A DNA stretch of 64,000 bases from Anaerococcus porci (GTDB lineage Bacteria > Bacillota > Clostridia > Tissierellales > Peptoniphilaceae), in NCBI RefSeq assembly GCF_009696575.1, contig NZ_VULQ01000006.1, positions 88,641-152,640 of the forward strand. Reading direction: 5' to 3'. Each line of letters opens with the position of its first letter. Within the stretch, counting starts at the first letter, position 1. The notes under the pieces are model-generated. The model saw nothing but the letters and a program-made list of their open reading frames with translations. It ran no database searches and was not told where the DNA came from. A program made the translations under genes and the position numbers. Below are positions 17,978 through 27,544 of this stretch, piece by piece.

Positions 17978-18022
17978 TTCTCTACTCCGACTTAAAGATC
18001 GGGGTCAAAGACCAAAGGGAGG
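17978..18022 (+). promoter_or_regulatory. Structured leader of rpsF (possible S6:S18 binding site)
   Basis: Two small hairpins, CCGA...TCGG and GGTC-AAA-GACC, lie immediately before the GGGAGG ribosome site. Many bacteria have an S6:S18 autoregulatory RNA at this place. The position fits, but I cannot confirm the consensus without a covariance search. Confidence 0.4.
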
Positions 18023-18030
18023 TGAAAAAG

Positions 18031-18315
18031 ATGAATAAGTATGAAGCAGTATTGATTTACAAACCAGAAGTTTCAGATGAAGAAAGAAATAAATCTCTTG
18101 AAATATTCAAAGGTATCATTAATGATAGTGGAGAAGTTGAATCTGTAGATGACTGGGGAAAAAGAAAACTTGCATACGAAATCAACTATATCAAAGAAGG
18201 ATATTATTATATTGTTGATTTCAAAGCTAATGCTGACCACATCAAAGAATTTGAAAGAAGATTAAGAATATCAGATTTAATTCTTAGATTCATGGTAATC
18301 AGAAAAGAGGACTAA
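18031..18315 (+). CDS. rpsF: Ribosomal protein S6
   Basis: S6 binds S18 on the 30S platform. The 94-residue protein shows MNKYEAVLIYKPEVSDEE, the WGKRKLAYEI strand and FERRLRISDLILRFMVIR, all typical of S6. The start at 18031 is preferred over a GTG at 18022 because that GTG lies inside the GGGAGGTG ribosome site. The operon order rpsF-ssb-rpsR is standard in Firmicutes. Confidence 0.95.
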   Translation: MNKYEAVLIYKPEVSDEERNKSLEIFKGIINDSGEVESVDDWGKRKLAYEINYIKEGYYYIVDFKANADHIKEFERRLRISDLILRFMVIRKED

Positions 18316-18316
18316 G

Positions 18317-18850
18317 ATGAACAAAGTTTTTCTTATAGGAAGACTAACCAAAGACCCTGAGCTTAGGTATATCCAATCAGGTCAAGCGGTTGTTAGTTTT
18401 ACCTTAGCAGTTGATAAAAGATTAAGTAGACAAAAAAAGCAAGAAATGGAATCTCAAAATCGTCCAACAGCTGATTTTCCAAGAATCACAGTATGGGGAA
18501 TGCAAGCTGAGAATATATCAAAGTATCTTAGAAAAGGAAGTCAATGTGCTATAGATGGTAGGCTTGAAACAGGCTCTTACCAAGATAAAGATGGAAAGAT
18601 GGTCTATACTACAGATGTAGTTGCAGACAATGTGGAATTCTTAGGTTCAAGATTAGATAATGCTGGAAATGGCCAAGCTTTTGGAAACATGAACCAAGAT
18701 CAAGGTTATAGTAATTTTAACCAAGAAAGGTCTTACAATAATTCTAGTAATTTCCAACAAAATAACAACAATCAAAACATAAACGATGATGATGACTTTT
18801 TCGATGATGACTTTCAAGAAATTCAAGATGACGGAAGAATTCCTTTCTAA
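18317..18850 (+). CDS. ssb: Single-stranded DNA-binding protein
   Basis: SSB coats single-stranded DNA and recruits repair and replication proteins. The OB-fold occupies about residues 1-112 (MNKVFLIGRLTKDPELRY at the start). A Q/N-rich linker follows, then the acidic tail DDDDFFDDDF ending in IPF, the protein-docking tip. The 177-residue length is normal. It lies one base after rpsF and 16 bp before rpsR. Confidence 0.95.
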   Translation: MNKVFLIGRLTKDPELRYIQSGQAVVSFTLAVDKRLSRQKKQEMESQNRPTADFPRITVWGMQAENISKYLRKGSQCAIDGRLETGSYQDKDGKMVYTTDVVADNVEFLGSRLDNAGNGQAFGNMNQDQGYSNFNQERSYNNSSNFQQNNNNQNINDDDDFFDDDFQEIQDDGRIPF

Positions 18851-18866
18851 GTATTAGGAGGATAAA

Positions 18867-19091
18867 ATGCGTAGAAATTTCAGACCAAGAAAGAAAGTCG
18901 ACCCATTTGTCAAAGACCCTTCAAAAGTAATAGATTATAAGGATATTGAAACTCTAAAAAGATTTATCTCTGATAGAGGAAAGATCCTTCCAAGAAGAGT
19001 TACAGGACTAAATGCGAAACATCAAAGAGAAGTAACAAGAGCAATAAAAAGAGCTAGACAAGTAGCTTTATTGCCTTATGAAGAAAACTAA
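18867..19091 (+). CDS. rpsR: Ribosomal protein S18
   Basis: The 74-residue basic protein carries the S18 core [20 protein letters not shown] and [22 protein letters not shown], ending ALLPY. It partners S6 in the small subunit. It has no CXXC zinc pair, which is the common form. AGGAGG precedes the start. Confidence 0.95.
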   Translation: MRRNFRPRKKVDPFVKDPSKVIDYKDIETLKRFISDRGKILPRRVTGLNAKHQREVTRAIKRARQVALLPYEEN

Positions 19092-19133
19092 AATTAATCG
19101 ATAAATAGAATAAATAATTTTCAATAAGCAAAG

Positions 19134-19160
19134 AAAGCACCTTATAGGTGTCTTTTTTTT
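19134..19160 (+). terminator. Terminator of the rpsF operon
   Basis: A CACCT/AGGTG stem with a three-base loop is followed by T8. It lies 45 bp after rpsR. Confidence 0.75.
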
Positions 19161-19181
19161 ATTTAAAAGTAAAATTATTTT

Positions 19182-20108
19182 ATGGAGATAAATAAGAAAA
19201 GATATAGGGATTTTGATTCCTATTTTAAGAAGAAGTATAAGAAAAAGATAATAAAACTTCCTCTAGATGGTGGCTTTACTTGTCCAAATAGGGATGGTAC
19301 TATTTCAGATAAGGGTTGTATTTATTGCTCTGAAAATGGGGCAGGCGATTTTACTAATAGGCTAGATGATATAGATAAGCAAATTGAATTCCAAATAAAT
19401 AGGCTTAGAAAAAAAGATAGAGATGAGGGCTATATTGCCTTTTTTCAAAATTTTACGTCGACTTATGGGGATATTAATTATATAAGATATGTTTTTTATA
19501 AGGCGATTAATAATCCTAGTATTATGGGCCTTTCTATAGCAACTAGGGCAGACTGTTTAACAGATGAAGTACTTGAGTTATTGGATGATTTAAACAAGAA
19601 GACATTTTTAATAGTTGAATTAGGATTACAATCTGTAAATGAGGATACTATTTCTTTTATAAATAGAGGTTACAGCCACAGGGAATTTGATAAGGGAGTT
19701 TTAAAACTAAATAATCTTAATATAAAAACTTTAGCTCATCTTATAATAGGTCTTCCTAAAGAAGATATAAATGATTATCTAAAGGATGTGGATTATATAA
19801 ATAAGAGAGGATTTTGGGGACTTAAAATTCACAATCTTTATATAGAAGACGATACTTTAATATATGACTATTATAAAGAAAATGAGAATCTTTTTACGAT
19901 GACAAAAGATGAGTTTACTGATTATATTATTGAGATCTTGGGTAAATTAAATCCTAGTATTGTCATACAAAGACTTACTGGAGATGGTAGATATGATAGG
20001 ATAGTTTGGCCTATTTGGTCAAAAAATAAGGCGGCTGTTCTTTCAACTATAGACAAGAAATTAAAAGATATGAATTTAAAGCAGGGGGATTTATGGAAAG
20101 AGAATTAG
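19182..20108 (+). CDS. Radical SAM protein, YhcC/TIGR01212 family
   Basis: The 308-residue protein has the unusual cluster motif of this family, CPNRDGTISDKGCIYC (three cysteines, the last two separated by two residues), preceded by LPLDGGFT. The family also shows ATRADCLTDEVL and IVELGLQSV, where substrate and SAM are held. YhcC-like enzymes are widespread but their reaction is not established. The next gene overlaps its end by 16 bp, so they are translationally linked. Confidence 0.85.
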   Translation: MEINKKRYRDFDSYFKKKYKKKIIKLPLDGGFTCPNRDGTISDKGCIYCSENGAGDFTNRLDDIDKQIEFQINRLRKKDRDEGYIAFFQNFTSTYGDINYIRYVFYKAINNPSIMGLSIATRADCLTDEVLELLDDLNKKTFLIVELGLQSVNEDTISFINRGYSHREFDKGVLKLNNLNIKTLAHLIIGLPKEDINDYLKDVDYINKRGFWGLKIHNLYIEDDTLIYDYYKENENLFTMTKDEFTDYIIEILGKLNPSIVIQRLTGDGRYDRIVWPIWSKNKAAVLSTIDKKLKDMNLKQGDLWKEN

Positions 20109-20698
20109 GAAATTATTATGTAGAAGGATATAACTTTGATACAAAAACATATGATAGTAAGGAGAATACAATTTTACTTGTAGTAGACCTTCAAGAAAAT
20201 CTTATGCCAGCAATATACAAGTCTGATGAGATAGTTAAAAAAACTTCTGTACTTTTAAAAACTTTTGATATGTATGGTATTGATAAGATTGCTACAGAAC
20301 AATATCCAAAGGGACTTGGAAAAAGTGTAGCAGACATAAAAAAATATTTGGATGATGACCATATATTTTCTAAGACAAGCTTTGATGCTATAACTGATGA
20401 TGTTTTCTCATACCTTAAAGAAAAGAAGATTACAAACGTTGTGATAACAGGGGCTGAGAGTCATATATGTGTTTTTCAAACAGTAAGAAGACTTATTTTT
20501 GAAGGCTATAAGGTATTTGTAGTTGAGGATGCAGTTTCAAGTTTTAATCAAGAGCAAAAAGAACTTGGTCTTAAACTAATTAGAGATATGGGAGCAAGTA
20601 TAGTCAATACAGAACTTATAATGTTTGATCTAGCTAGTGATTCAAAAGATAAAAATTTCAAAGAAATTTCAAATCTAGTTAAAGAAATAAGAAAATAA
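20093..20698 (+). CDS. Isochorismatase-fold cysteine hydrolase
   Basis: The 201-residue protein has the catalytic triad of the isochorismatase-like family: Asp32 in LVVDLQENL, Lys94 in FSKTSFDA, and Cys126 in ESHICVFQT. These enzymes hydrolyse amides or vinyl ethers (nicotinamide, isochorismate, N-carbamoyl compounds); the substrate cannot be named from sequence. The first 24 residues are an extension beyond the core. Overlap with the radical SAM gene suggests one transcript. Confidence 0.8.
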   Translation: MERELGNYYVEGYNFDTKTYDSKENTILLVVDLQENLMPAIYKSDEIVKKTSVLLKTFDMYGIDKIATEQYPKGLGKSVADIKKYLDDDHIFSKTSFDAITDDVFSYLKEKKITNVVITGAESHICVFQTVRRLIFEGYKVFVVEDAVSSFNQEQKELGLKLIRDMGASIVNTELIMFDLASDSKDKNFKEISNLVKEIRK

Positions 20699-20704
20699 AA
20701 TGTT

Positions 20705-20756
20705 AAATAGGACTATTTCAGCTGTCAAGTCATCTGAAAAAGGTCCTATTTTTATT
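20705..20756 (+). terminator. Rho-independent terminator
   Basis: AATAGGAC and GGTCCTATT pair, with an inner TTTCAG/CTGAAA stem, followed by TTTTATTT. It closes the radical SAM/hydrolase unit. The remaining gap to 21044 is AT-rich with only a promoter candidate. Confidence 0.75.
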
Positions 20757-20942
20757 TATATTTTTAAATGTTAATTTATAAATTATGCTTGATATCAGAC
20801 TTTGTTTTTAATATCATATAGGGATAGAAGTTTCAAATAAAAGTTTCAATCTGCAAAAAATTCCAGTATTTTTATAAAAAATTGGAAATTTTTTCTTAAA
20901 AAAACTTATATTTTTTAATTGAAATAAATACGAGTGATTTAC

Positions 20943-21005
20943 TTGTAATTAGCTAAAATTAGCATAGAATATATGATGGTACAAGTTTTTACTTGTGCTT
21001 TTATT
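20943..21005 (+). promoter_or_regulatory. Candidate promoter and start-proximal hairpin before the activase gene
   Basis: TTGTAA (20943-20948) and TAGAAT (20965-20970), 16 bp apart, could start a transcript at about 20977. A 7-bp hairpin (GTACAAG/CTTGTGC, 20979-20998) followed by TTTTATT begins almost at that point. It might act as an early attenuator or as an mRNA-stabilising end. Confidence 0.4.
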
Positions 21006-21044
21006 GGTATAAATTACCTTTAATAATATAGGAAAGGAAAATGT

Positions 21045-24000
21045 ATGAATTTACATATGGGACTTGATGTCGGCTCTACCACTGTAAAGATTGTTATAAC
21101 TGATGATGATTTTAACACTCTTTACTCTGTGTATAGAAGGCATAAATCAGATGTTAAACAAACAGTAGCTACTGTCTTAAAAGAAGCTTATGAACAATTT
21201 AAGAATGATTTTGTAACTGTAAATGTAACAGGATCAGGTGGAATGTTTGTGGAAAAATACTTGGGTATAGACTTTGTCCAAGAGGTCATCGCAGAAACCA
21301 AGGCCATAAAGAAATTTATTCCTGAAACTGATGTTGTAATAGAGTTAGGTGGAGAAGATTCTAAGATAACTTATCTAAAAGGATCTGTAGAACAAAGGAT
21401 GAATTCAATTTGTGCAGGAGGTACTGGTGCTTTTATTGACCAAATGGCTGCCCTTCTTGATACAGATGCATCAGGACTTAATGATTTAAGTAAGGACTAT
21501 AAAAAAATTTATCCTATAGCAAGTCGTTGTGGTGTATTTGCAAAAACTGATATCCAAGCTTTGATGAATCAAGGTGCTTCTAGGGAAGATATAGCAATCT
21601 CAGTTTTCCAATCAGTAGTAAACCAAACTATATCAAATCTTGCCTGTGGTAGACCTATAAAGGGAAATGTAACATTTCTAGGAGGACCACTCCATTTTTT
21701 AAAGGCCCTAAGAGATAGATTTATTGAAACTTTGGGAGAAGAAGAAAATACATTTTTTACTCCAGTAGATGCTCAACTTTATGTAGCAAAGGGTGCTGCT
21801 ATAATGAGTGCAGAAGAAAGCGAGCCTATCTCATATAAATCACTTATAAAAAGTCTTGAGGAAGATAAAGATATAGATATGGAAATGACAAAAAGCTTGG
21901 ATAGGCTTTTTAAAAGTGAAGATGAATATGAAGAATTTAAGAAAGAGCATAAGACAGATCTTGTAAAATATAGGAAAATAGAAGATTATGATGGGGAAAT
22001 TTATCTTGGTATAGATGCTGGTTCTACTACTTCAAAGCTTGTAATGATTTCGGAAGATAATGAAATTCTTCATGATGATTATCAAATGAATTTAGGAAGA
22101 CCTCTTGAAGTTGTAATAGGCATGCTTAAAAAGGCTTATAAGAAGATGAGTAATAAGGCCAAGATTGTATCAAGTGGAATATGTGGCTATGGAGAAGAAT
22201 TTATAAGGAATGCTCTTCACATAGATAATGGTGAGGTTGAAACTATAGCCCACTACTCTGCAGCTAAATTCTTTAATCCAGAGGTGGACTTTATACTAGA
22301 TATTGGTGGACAAGATATGAAAGCTATGCACATAAGAGATGGGATAATTGATTCTATCCAATTAAATGAATCATGTTCATCAGGTTGTGGTTCATTTCTT
22401 TCAACCTTTGCTGCAAGTGTAGGTCTTTCTGTAGAAGAGTTTCAAAAAAAGGCACTTTTTGCTAAGAAACCTGCAGATCTTGGCTCAAGATGCACTGTAT
22501 TCATGAACTCTAAAGTAAAACAAGCCCAAAAGGAAGGCTCAGAAGTTTCTGATATAGCAGCTGGTCTTTGTTATTCAGTTATTAAAAATGCTATTCAAAA
22601 AGTAATAAAAGTAAGAGATCCCAAATCTTTAGGAAAAAATATAGTTGTACAAGGTGGAACATTTTACGGAGATGCAATCCTTAGGGCCTTTGAGAAATTA
22701 TCAACTCGCAAAGTTACCCGTCCTGAAATATCTGGACTTATGGGAGCCATGGGTATGGCACTTTTATCTAAGGAAAAATCAACTGGCCACTCTAAGATTT
22801 TATCTCTTGAGGAGATAGATAACTTCACTTACACCCAAAAATCAGCAAGGTGTGGTAGGTGTACTAACAATTGTTCCCTACAAATAAACATATTTCCAGA
22901 TGGTTCAAGATATATTACTGGCAATAGGTGTGAAAGAGGTGCTGGTGTAAAACAAGAAGAAACTTTAGCAGACCTTAATATGTATAAATTTAAGAATAAA
23001 CTTCTATTTGATAGAAAAACATTGGGAGATAAAAATATACTAGGTAGGGTTGGTATACCAAGAGTTTTAAATATGTATGAAGATTATCCGTTTTGGCATG
23101 AGTTTTTTACATCTTTAGGTTTTGATGTAGTCTTATCAGATGAATCAACTAGGGAGATTTATGAAAAGGGTATAGCTACAATTTCATCAGAAACTGCCTG
23201 CTATCCTGCAAAGATTAGCCATGGTCATATAGAAAGCTTAATTGAAAAAGACCTTGATATGATATTTTATCCTGCAGTATTTTATGAATATAAACAATTT
23301 GATAAAGCTCAAAATCACATGAATTGTCCAGTTGTTTCAGGTTATCCTGATCTTATTGAAAATAATGTAGATAACCTTTCAAAAACCAAATATATGGCTC
23401 CATACCTATCTTTTGAATCAGAAAAGATAATATCAGATAGGCTTGTAGAAATTTTTGAAGGATATGAACACAATGGATATAAATTAACTAGAAAGCAAAT
23501 TATAAATGCAGTTAAAAATGCTTGGGCTAAAGAAGGTCAATACCATGAAGATATAAGAAAAAAAGGAAGAGAAATTCTTGAATATGTCCATTTAAATAAT
23601 GAAAAGGCCATAGTTCTTGCAGGACGTCCATATCATATAGACCCTGAGATAAATCATGGTATACCAGAGCTTATAGAATCTATGAGAATACCTGTTTTAT
23701 CAGAAGATGCTATAGCATATTCGATAGAAGATTTAAAATATGAAACAAGGGTTCTTGACCAATGGTCCTACCATGCAAGATTATATAGGGCTGCTGAATT
23801 TGTAGCAAATGACCCATGTCTTCAATTAGTTCAACTAAACTCTTTTGGTTGTGGACTTGATGCAGTAACAACTGATCAAGTTCAAGAAATACTTGAATCA
23901 AGGGGAAAGATTTATACCCTTCTTAAAATAGATGAGGTATCAAATTTAGGAGCTGTAAAGATTAGGATAAGATCTTTAGTCCAAGCTCTTGAACAACAAA

Positions 24001-25313
24001 AGGGACGTGAAGATTTAAAAGAAAATTTAGATGATGATATTAAACTTTATGAAAGTCATGAATTCACCAAAGAGATGAAAAATGATGGATATACCATTCT
24101 TGCTCCACAAATGGCAAGAGAGCACTTTGAAATTATGGAAAGTCTTTTAAATGGGTATGGATATAATATAGAATTTTTGGATAAGGTTGACAGTAATGTC
24201 ATTGATAATGGCCTAAAATATGTAAATAATGATTCATGTTATCCTTCAATAACTGTAGTAGGTCAATTTATGGAAGCTATCAAATCAGGAAGATATGATA
24301 CAGATAAGCTTGCTCTTTTAATGACTCAAACAGGTGGAGCTTGTCGAGCATCAAATTATGTGGGTTATATTAGAAAAGCCTTAAAAGATGCTGGTTATCC
24401 ACAAATTCCTGTAATTGCCCTATCAGCCCAAGGTATAGAATCTCACTCAGGTTTTGATCTTAAAAAAGTATCCAGTATCCCTATGCTTATAAATATTGTA
24501 AGATCTCTTTTACTTGGAGATTTAATAAATAGGGTTTCAAATGCAACAAGACCTTATGAGAAGAATAAGGGTGAAGTAAATTCTCTTAAGCTAAGATGGA
24601 TAGGTGAAGCTTGTGATAAGATATTTGGAATGAGTTCAAAGACTTATAAGAAAATGATCCAAGATATAGTTAATGACTTTGATGAAGTTGAAGTTTTAGA
24701 TATAAAAAAACCAAAGGCTGGAATTGTTGGAGAAATTTTAGTTAAATACTTAGAAGAGGCAAACAACCATCTACAAGATACACTTGAAGATGAAGGAGCT
24801 CAGGTTATAGTTCCAGATTTAACAGATTTCTTAATGTATTGTCTTGCAAATACTGAGATAAAAAAAGACTTATATGGAAAGAGTCCACTTACAGCATTTT
24901 TTGGAAAGGCTGCGATAAATACAATTGAGTTTTATAGAAAGCCTATTCGAAGAGCTCTTAAAAACTCAAAAAGATTTGAAGAACCAGTTTATATAAATGA
25001 TGTAAAAGAATACGCAAAAGAGGTTACAAGTCTTGGAAATCAAGCAGGTGAGGGATGGCTTCTTGCAGGTGAAATGGTTGAGTTAATTCACCAAGATGCA
25101 CCAAATATAGTATGTATTCAACCTTTTGGCTGTCTTCCAAACCATATTACAGGTAAAGGAGTTATGAAAAAAATAAGAGAAATCTATCCAAAAGCAAATA
25201 TAGTAGCCATAGACTATGATCCAGGTGCAAGTGAAGTTAATCAAATAAATAGGGTTAAGCTTATGATGAGTCAGGCTCGTGAGAATTTAAAAGAAGAAGG
25301 TGCAAAAGTATAA
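21045..25313 (+). CDS. Giant acyl-CoA dehydratase activase-related protein (BadF/BcrA ATPase, DUF2229, HgdB-like)
   Basis: The 1422-residue protein contains two ASKHA-fold ATPase units: LDVGSTTVKI (7-16) with GGTGAFIDQMA, and GIDAGSTTSKL (322-332) with SSGCGSFLSTFA. A cysteine cluster CGRCTNNC (about 600) and a long DUF2229/HgdB-like part follow, with further conserved cysteines (ETACYPAKISHGH, NDSCYPS, QTGGACRASNY). The classical activase is a 27-kDa Fe-S ATPase that energises 2-hydroxyacyl-CoA dehydratases. This large fused class is common in anaerobic Firmicutes, but its substrate is not established. No dehydratase subunits are adjacent. It is a single-gene unit. Confidence 0.85.
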   Translation: MNLHMGLDVGSTTVKIVITDDDFNTLYSVYRRHKSDVKQTVATVLKEAYEQFKNDFVTVNVTGSGGMFVEKYLGIDFVQEVIAETKAIKKFIPETDVVIELGGEDSKITYLKGSVEQRMNSICAGGTGAFIDQMAALLDTDASGLNDLSKDYKKIYPIASRCGVFAKTDIQALMNQGASREDIAISVFQSVVNQTISNLACGRPIKGNVTFLGGPLHFLKALRDRFIETLGEEENTFFTPVDAQLYVAKGAAIMSAEESEPISYKSLIKSLEEDKDIDMEMTKSLDRLFKSEDEYEEFKKEHKTDLVKYRKIEDYDGEIYLGIDAGSTTSKLVMISEDNEILHDDYQMNLGRPLEVVIGMLKKAYKKMSNKAKIVSSGICGYGEEFIRNALHIDNGEVETIAHYSAAKFFNPEVDFILDIGGQDMKAMHIRDGIIDSIQLNESCSSGCGSFLSTFAASVGLSVEEFQKKALFAKKPADLGSRCTVFMNSKVKQAQKEGSEVSDIAAGLCYSVIKNAIQKVIKVRDPKSLGKNIVVQGGTFYGDAILRAFEKLSTRKVTRPEISGLMGAMGMALLSKEKSTGHSKILSLEEIDNFTYTQKSARCGRCTNNCSLQINIFPDGSRYITGNRCERGAGVKQEETLADLNMYKFKNKLLFDRKTLGDKNILGRVGIPRVLNMYEDYPFWHEFFTSLGFDVVLSDESTREIYEKGIATISSETACYPAKISHGHIESLIEKDLDMIFYPAVFYEYKQFDKAQNHMNCPVVSGYPDLIENNVDNLSKTKYMAPYLSFESEKIISDRLVEIFEGYEHNGYKLTRKQIINAVKNAWAKEGQYHEDIRKKGREILEYVHLNNEKAIVLAGRPYHIDPEINHGIPELIESMRIPVLSEDAIAYSIEDLKYETRVLDQWSYHARLYRAAEFVANDPCLQLVQLNSFGCGLDAVTTDQVQEILESRGKIYTLLKIDEVSNLGAVKIRIRSLVQALEQQKGREDLKENLDDDIKLYESHEFTKEMKNDGYTILAPQMAREHFEIMESLLNGYGYNIEFLDKVDSNVIDNGLKYVNNDSCYPSITVVGQFMEAIKSGRYDTDKLALLMTQTGGACRASNYVGYIRKALKDAGYPQIPVIALSAQGIESHSGFDLKKVSSIPMLINIVRSLLLGDLINRVSNATRPYEKNKGEVNSLKLRWIGEACDKIFGMSSKTYKKMIQDIVNDFDEVEVLDIKKPKAGIVGEILVKYLEEANNHLQDTLEDEGAQVIVPDLTDFLMYCLANTEIKKDLYGKSPLTAFFGKAAINTIEFYRKPIRRALKNSKRFEEPVYINDVKEYAKEVTSLGNQAGEGWLLAGEMVELIHQDAPNIVCIQPFGCLPNHITGKGVMKKIREIYPKANIVAIDYDPGASEVNQINRVKLMMSQARENLKEEGAKV

Positions 25314-25540
25314 TATTATAAAAGACTAGTAGAATTGACTATCAGCAAAACTAAGGTAGTTAATAAGTAAGATAATCTCATTATTATCTTTAAAATATCG
25401 AAGTTATCATTATCTAGCCTTTATTTAAAAATCTATGTTAGTCTTTTATTTTTGTAAAATTAAAAAATTAAAAATTGTACCTATATTAATGTTTAGATTT
25501 CAATGCTTTAGTTTTCTATATAAAATATTTTAAAAGACTA
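25314..25540. other. Intergenic stretch before the met T-box
   Basis: This AT-rich gap contains no gene that I can see. AAAGACTA (25321-25328) and TAGTCTTT (25439-25446) could pair across about 110 nt, and the second arm is followed by TATTTTT, so a long-loop terminator of the previous gene is possible but weak. Confidence 0.3.
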
Positions 25541-25569
25541 TTGACAAATATTTTGAAAAATAATAGAAT
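25541..25569 (+). promoter_or_regulatory. Promoter of the metY T-box unit
   Basis: A perfect TTGACA (25541-25546) is followed by TAGAAT (25564-25569) after 17 bp. Confidence 0.75.
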
Positions 25570-25575
25570 ATATGC

Positions 25576-25847
25576 AAGTTAGAAAACTTAATTAGTTTAA
25601 AAACTTTACAAAAAGAAGAGTACTAAGAAAAACTGATTACAGAGAGCTTCGATTGGTGAAAGAAGTAGATGTGATTTTTAGGAAGATGGTCTTTTTTAGG
25701 AAGTATCGATATTGAGATTCTTCCGGGTGCTCCCGTTATAGGGCTTAGAGTATGCTAGTACTTGATGAGTTCATATGCATGAGCATATGAAGAATAAAGG
25801 TGGTAACACGAGTCTTCGTCCTTTTTAGGAGAAGGCTCTTTTTTGTT
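25576..25847 (+). promoter_or_regulatory. T-box leader, Met (ATG) specifier
   Basis: The leader has an AGTA element, AGAGAGC plus a GATTGGTGAAA apical region, the bulge GGTGGTAACACG (25799-25810), and a terminator GAGTCTTC.../GAAGGCTC with T6. The specifier is read as ATG at 25686-25688 in the context GGAAG-ATG-G, which agrees with the methionine-related gene downstream. Uncharged tRNA-Met should relieve termination. Confidence 0.9.
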
Positions 25848-25876
25848 ATCTATGATAAAATTAAGGAGAAATAATA

Positions 25877-27151
25877 ATGACTAAAGAAAAATTCACGAAA
25901 ATTGATACACTTTGTGCACAAGCAGGTTATAATCCACAAAATGGAGAAAGTAGAATTCCTCCAATAGTTCAATCAACAACATTTAAATATGATAGTACTG
26001 ACACAGTTGCAAAATTGTTTGACTTAGAAGAGTCAGGATTTTTCTACACAAGACTAGGTAATCCGACGAATGATGCCCTAGAGAAAAAAACAGCTGCTTT
26101 AGATGGTGGCATAGCAGCAGTAAGTACATCTAGTGGTCAATCTGCAAACCTACTTGCAGTACTAAATATAGCGAGAAGTGGAGACAATATAGTAGCTATA
26201 AACAATATATATGGTGGAACTTTTAATCTTTTAGCAACTACAATTAAAAATTTTGGTATTGAAACAAAGTTTGTAAATTCAAATGACCTAGAAGAATTAG
26301 AAAAAAATATAGATAAAAATACAAAATTGATTTTTGGAGAAACTCTATCTAATCCAAGAGCGGATGTAATTGATATAGAAGCTTATGCAAAAATTGCTCA
26401 TAAAAATAATATCCCCCTTATACTTGATAATTCACTTGCAACACCAGCTCTTGTAAAACCAATAGACTTTGGTTGTGATATAGTAACCTACTCATCATCA
26501 AAATACTTAGACGGTCATGCAGCGGCCATGGGTGGAATTATAGTAGATAGTGGAAAGTTTGATTGGACTAAGGGAAATTTCCCTTACCTAAATGAGGCTG
26601 ACGAGTCTTACCATGGTTTAATATATACCAAACATTTTGGAAATGTTGCTTATGCTGCAAGAATTAGAACAGTGGGACTTAGGGACCTAGGAGCAATACT
26701 ATCTCCTTTCAATGCTTATTTGACATATCTTGGACTTGATACGCTTTCATTAAGACTCAAAAAGACAAGTGATAATGCCTTAGAAGTTGCAAAATTTTTA
26801 GAAGAATCTAATAAGGTAGAGAGTGTAAACTATGCCTACCTTCCATCAAGTAAGGACTATGAACTTTCACAAAAATACCTTAATGGTGGTGGAGGAGTTA
26901 TTTCTTTTGAAATAAAGGGAGGGCGTGAAAAGGCTAAGAAGTTTATAGAAAACTTAGAACTTTTAACCTTATGTGTCCATGTATCAGATGTAAGATCATA
27001 TGCCCTCCATCCTGCAAGCTCAACCCATAGACAATTATCGGATGAACAACTTAAAGAAGTAGGAATAAGTCCATCTCTTATAAGATTATCTATAGGGATA
27101 GAAGATATAGAAGACATATTAAAAGATATAGAAAATGCCCTTAATGCTTGA
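25877..27151 (+). CDS. metY: O-acetylhomoserine sulfhydrylase (PLP-dependent Cys/Met metabolism enzyme)
   Basis: It probably makes homocysteine from O-acetylhomoserine and sulfide. The 424 residues match the long MetY branch: TLCAQAGYNP at the start, YTRLGNPTN, GQSANLLA, the PLP lysine Lys209 in YSSSKYLDGH, and the C-terminal LCVHVSDVRSYALHPASSTH. Length and the extra C-terminal insert favour MetY over cystathionine gamma-synthase. The Met T-box supports a biosynthetic role. AAGGAG precedes the start. A methionine gamma-lyase role is the main alternative. Confidence 0.85.
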   Translation: MTKEKFTKIDTLCAQAGYNPQNGESRIPPIVQSTTFKYDSTDTVAKLFDLEESGFFYTRLGNPTNDALEKKTAALDGGIAAVSTSSGQSANLLAVLNIARSGDNIVAINNIYGGTFNLLATTIKNFGIETKFVNSNDLEELEKNIDKNTKLIFGETLSNPRADVIDIEAYAKIAHKNNIPLILDNSLATPALVKPIDFGCDIVTYSSSKYLDGHAAAMGGIIVDSGKFDWTKGNFPYLNEADESYHGLIYTKHFGNVAYAARIRTVGLRDLGAILSPFNAYLTYLGLDTLSLRLKKTSDNALEVAKFLEESNKVESVNYAYLPSSKDYELSQKYLNGGGGVISFEIKGGREKAKKFIENLELLTLCVHVSDVRSYALHPASSTHRQLSDEQLKEVGISPSLIRLSIGIEDIEDILKDIENALNA

Positions 27152-27509
27152 TAGCTTGTGATAAAGTTTAGATGGTATAAGATTATTTAACAAGATAATA
27201 CTTTTTAAAGAATTTGTAAAAAATGATAAAACAGCTCATCGCAAAAGACCATACAATATATTTATAACAAAACTAATTCTTCTATAATTAATAACAAAAT
27301 AAATTAAAATATTCTTTGATATTATTATAGATCTTAGTTTGTTAGCTTTAAACTTTAATATAAAAAGTATTTGCTTTATAGTTTTATGAAAGTTAATTAT
27401 TGTATATTTTAGTAAAAACTTGCAAGTATGTATGTAGAAAAATTTTTATAGTAGTTCACTTTAATTTTTTAATATCCTAAAATACTTATTTAAAAAAATA
27501 AAAAAATAT
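27152..27509. other. AT-rich intergenic stretch
   Basis: I see no gene, repeat or strong hairpin in this gap of about 350 bp between metY and the next promoter. Confidence 0.4.
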
Positions 27510-27538
27510 TTGACAAATAAATTTTAAGGTTATATAAT
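27510..27538 (+). promoter_or_regulatory. Promoter of the amino-acid ABC transporter unit
   Basis: A perfect TTGACA (27510-27515), a 17-bp spacer and a perfect TATAAT (27533-27538). It is the strongest protein-gene promoter in the window by consensus. Confidence 0.85.
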
Positions 27539-27544
27539 ACATTA

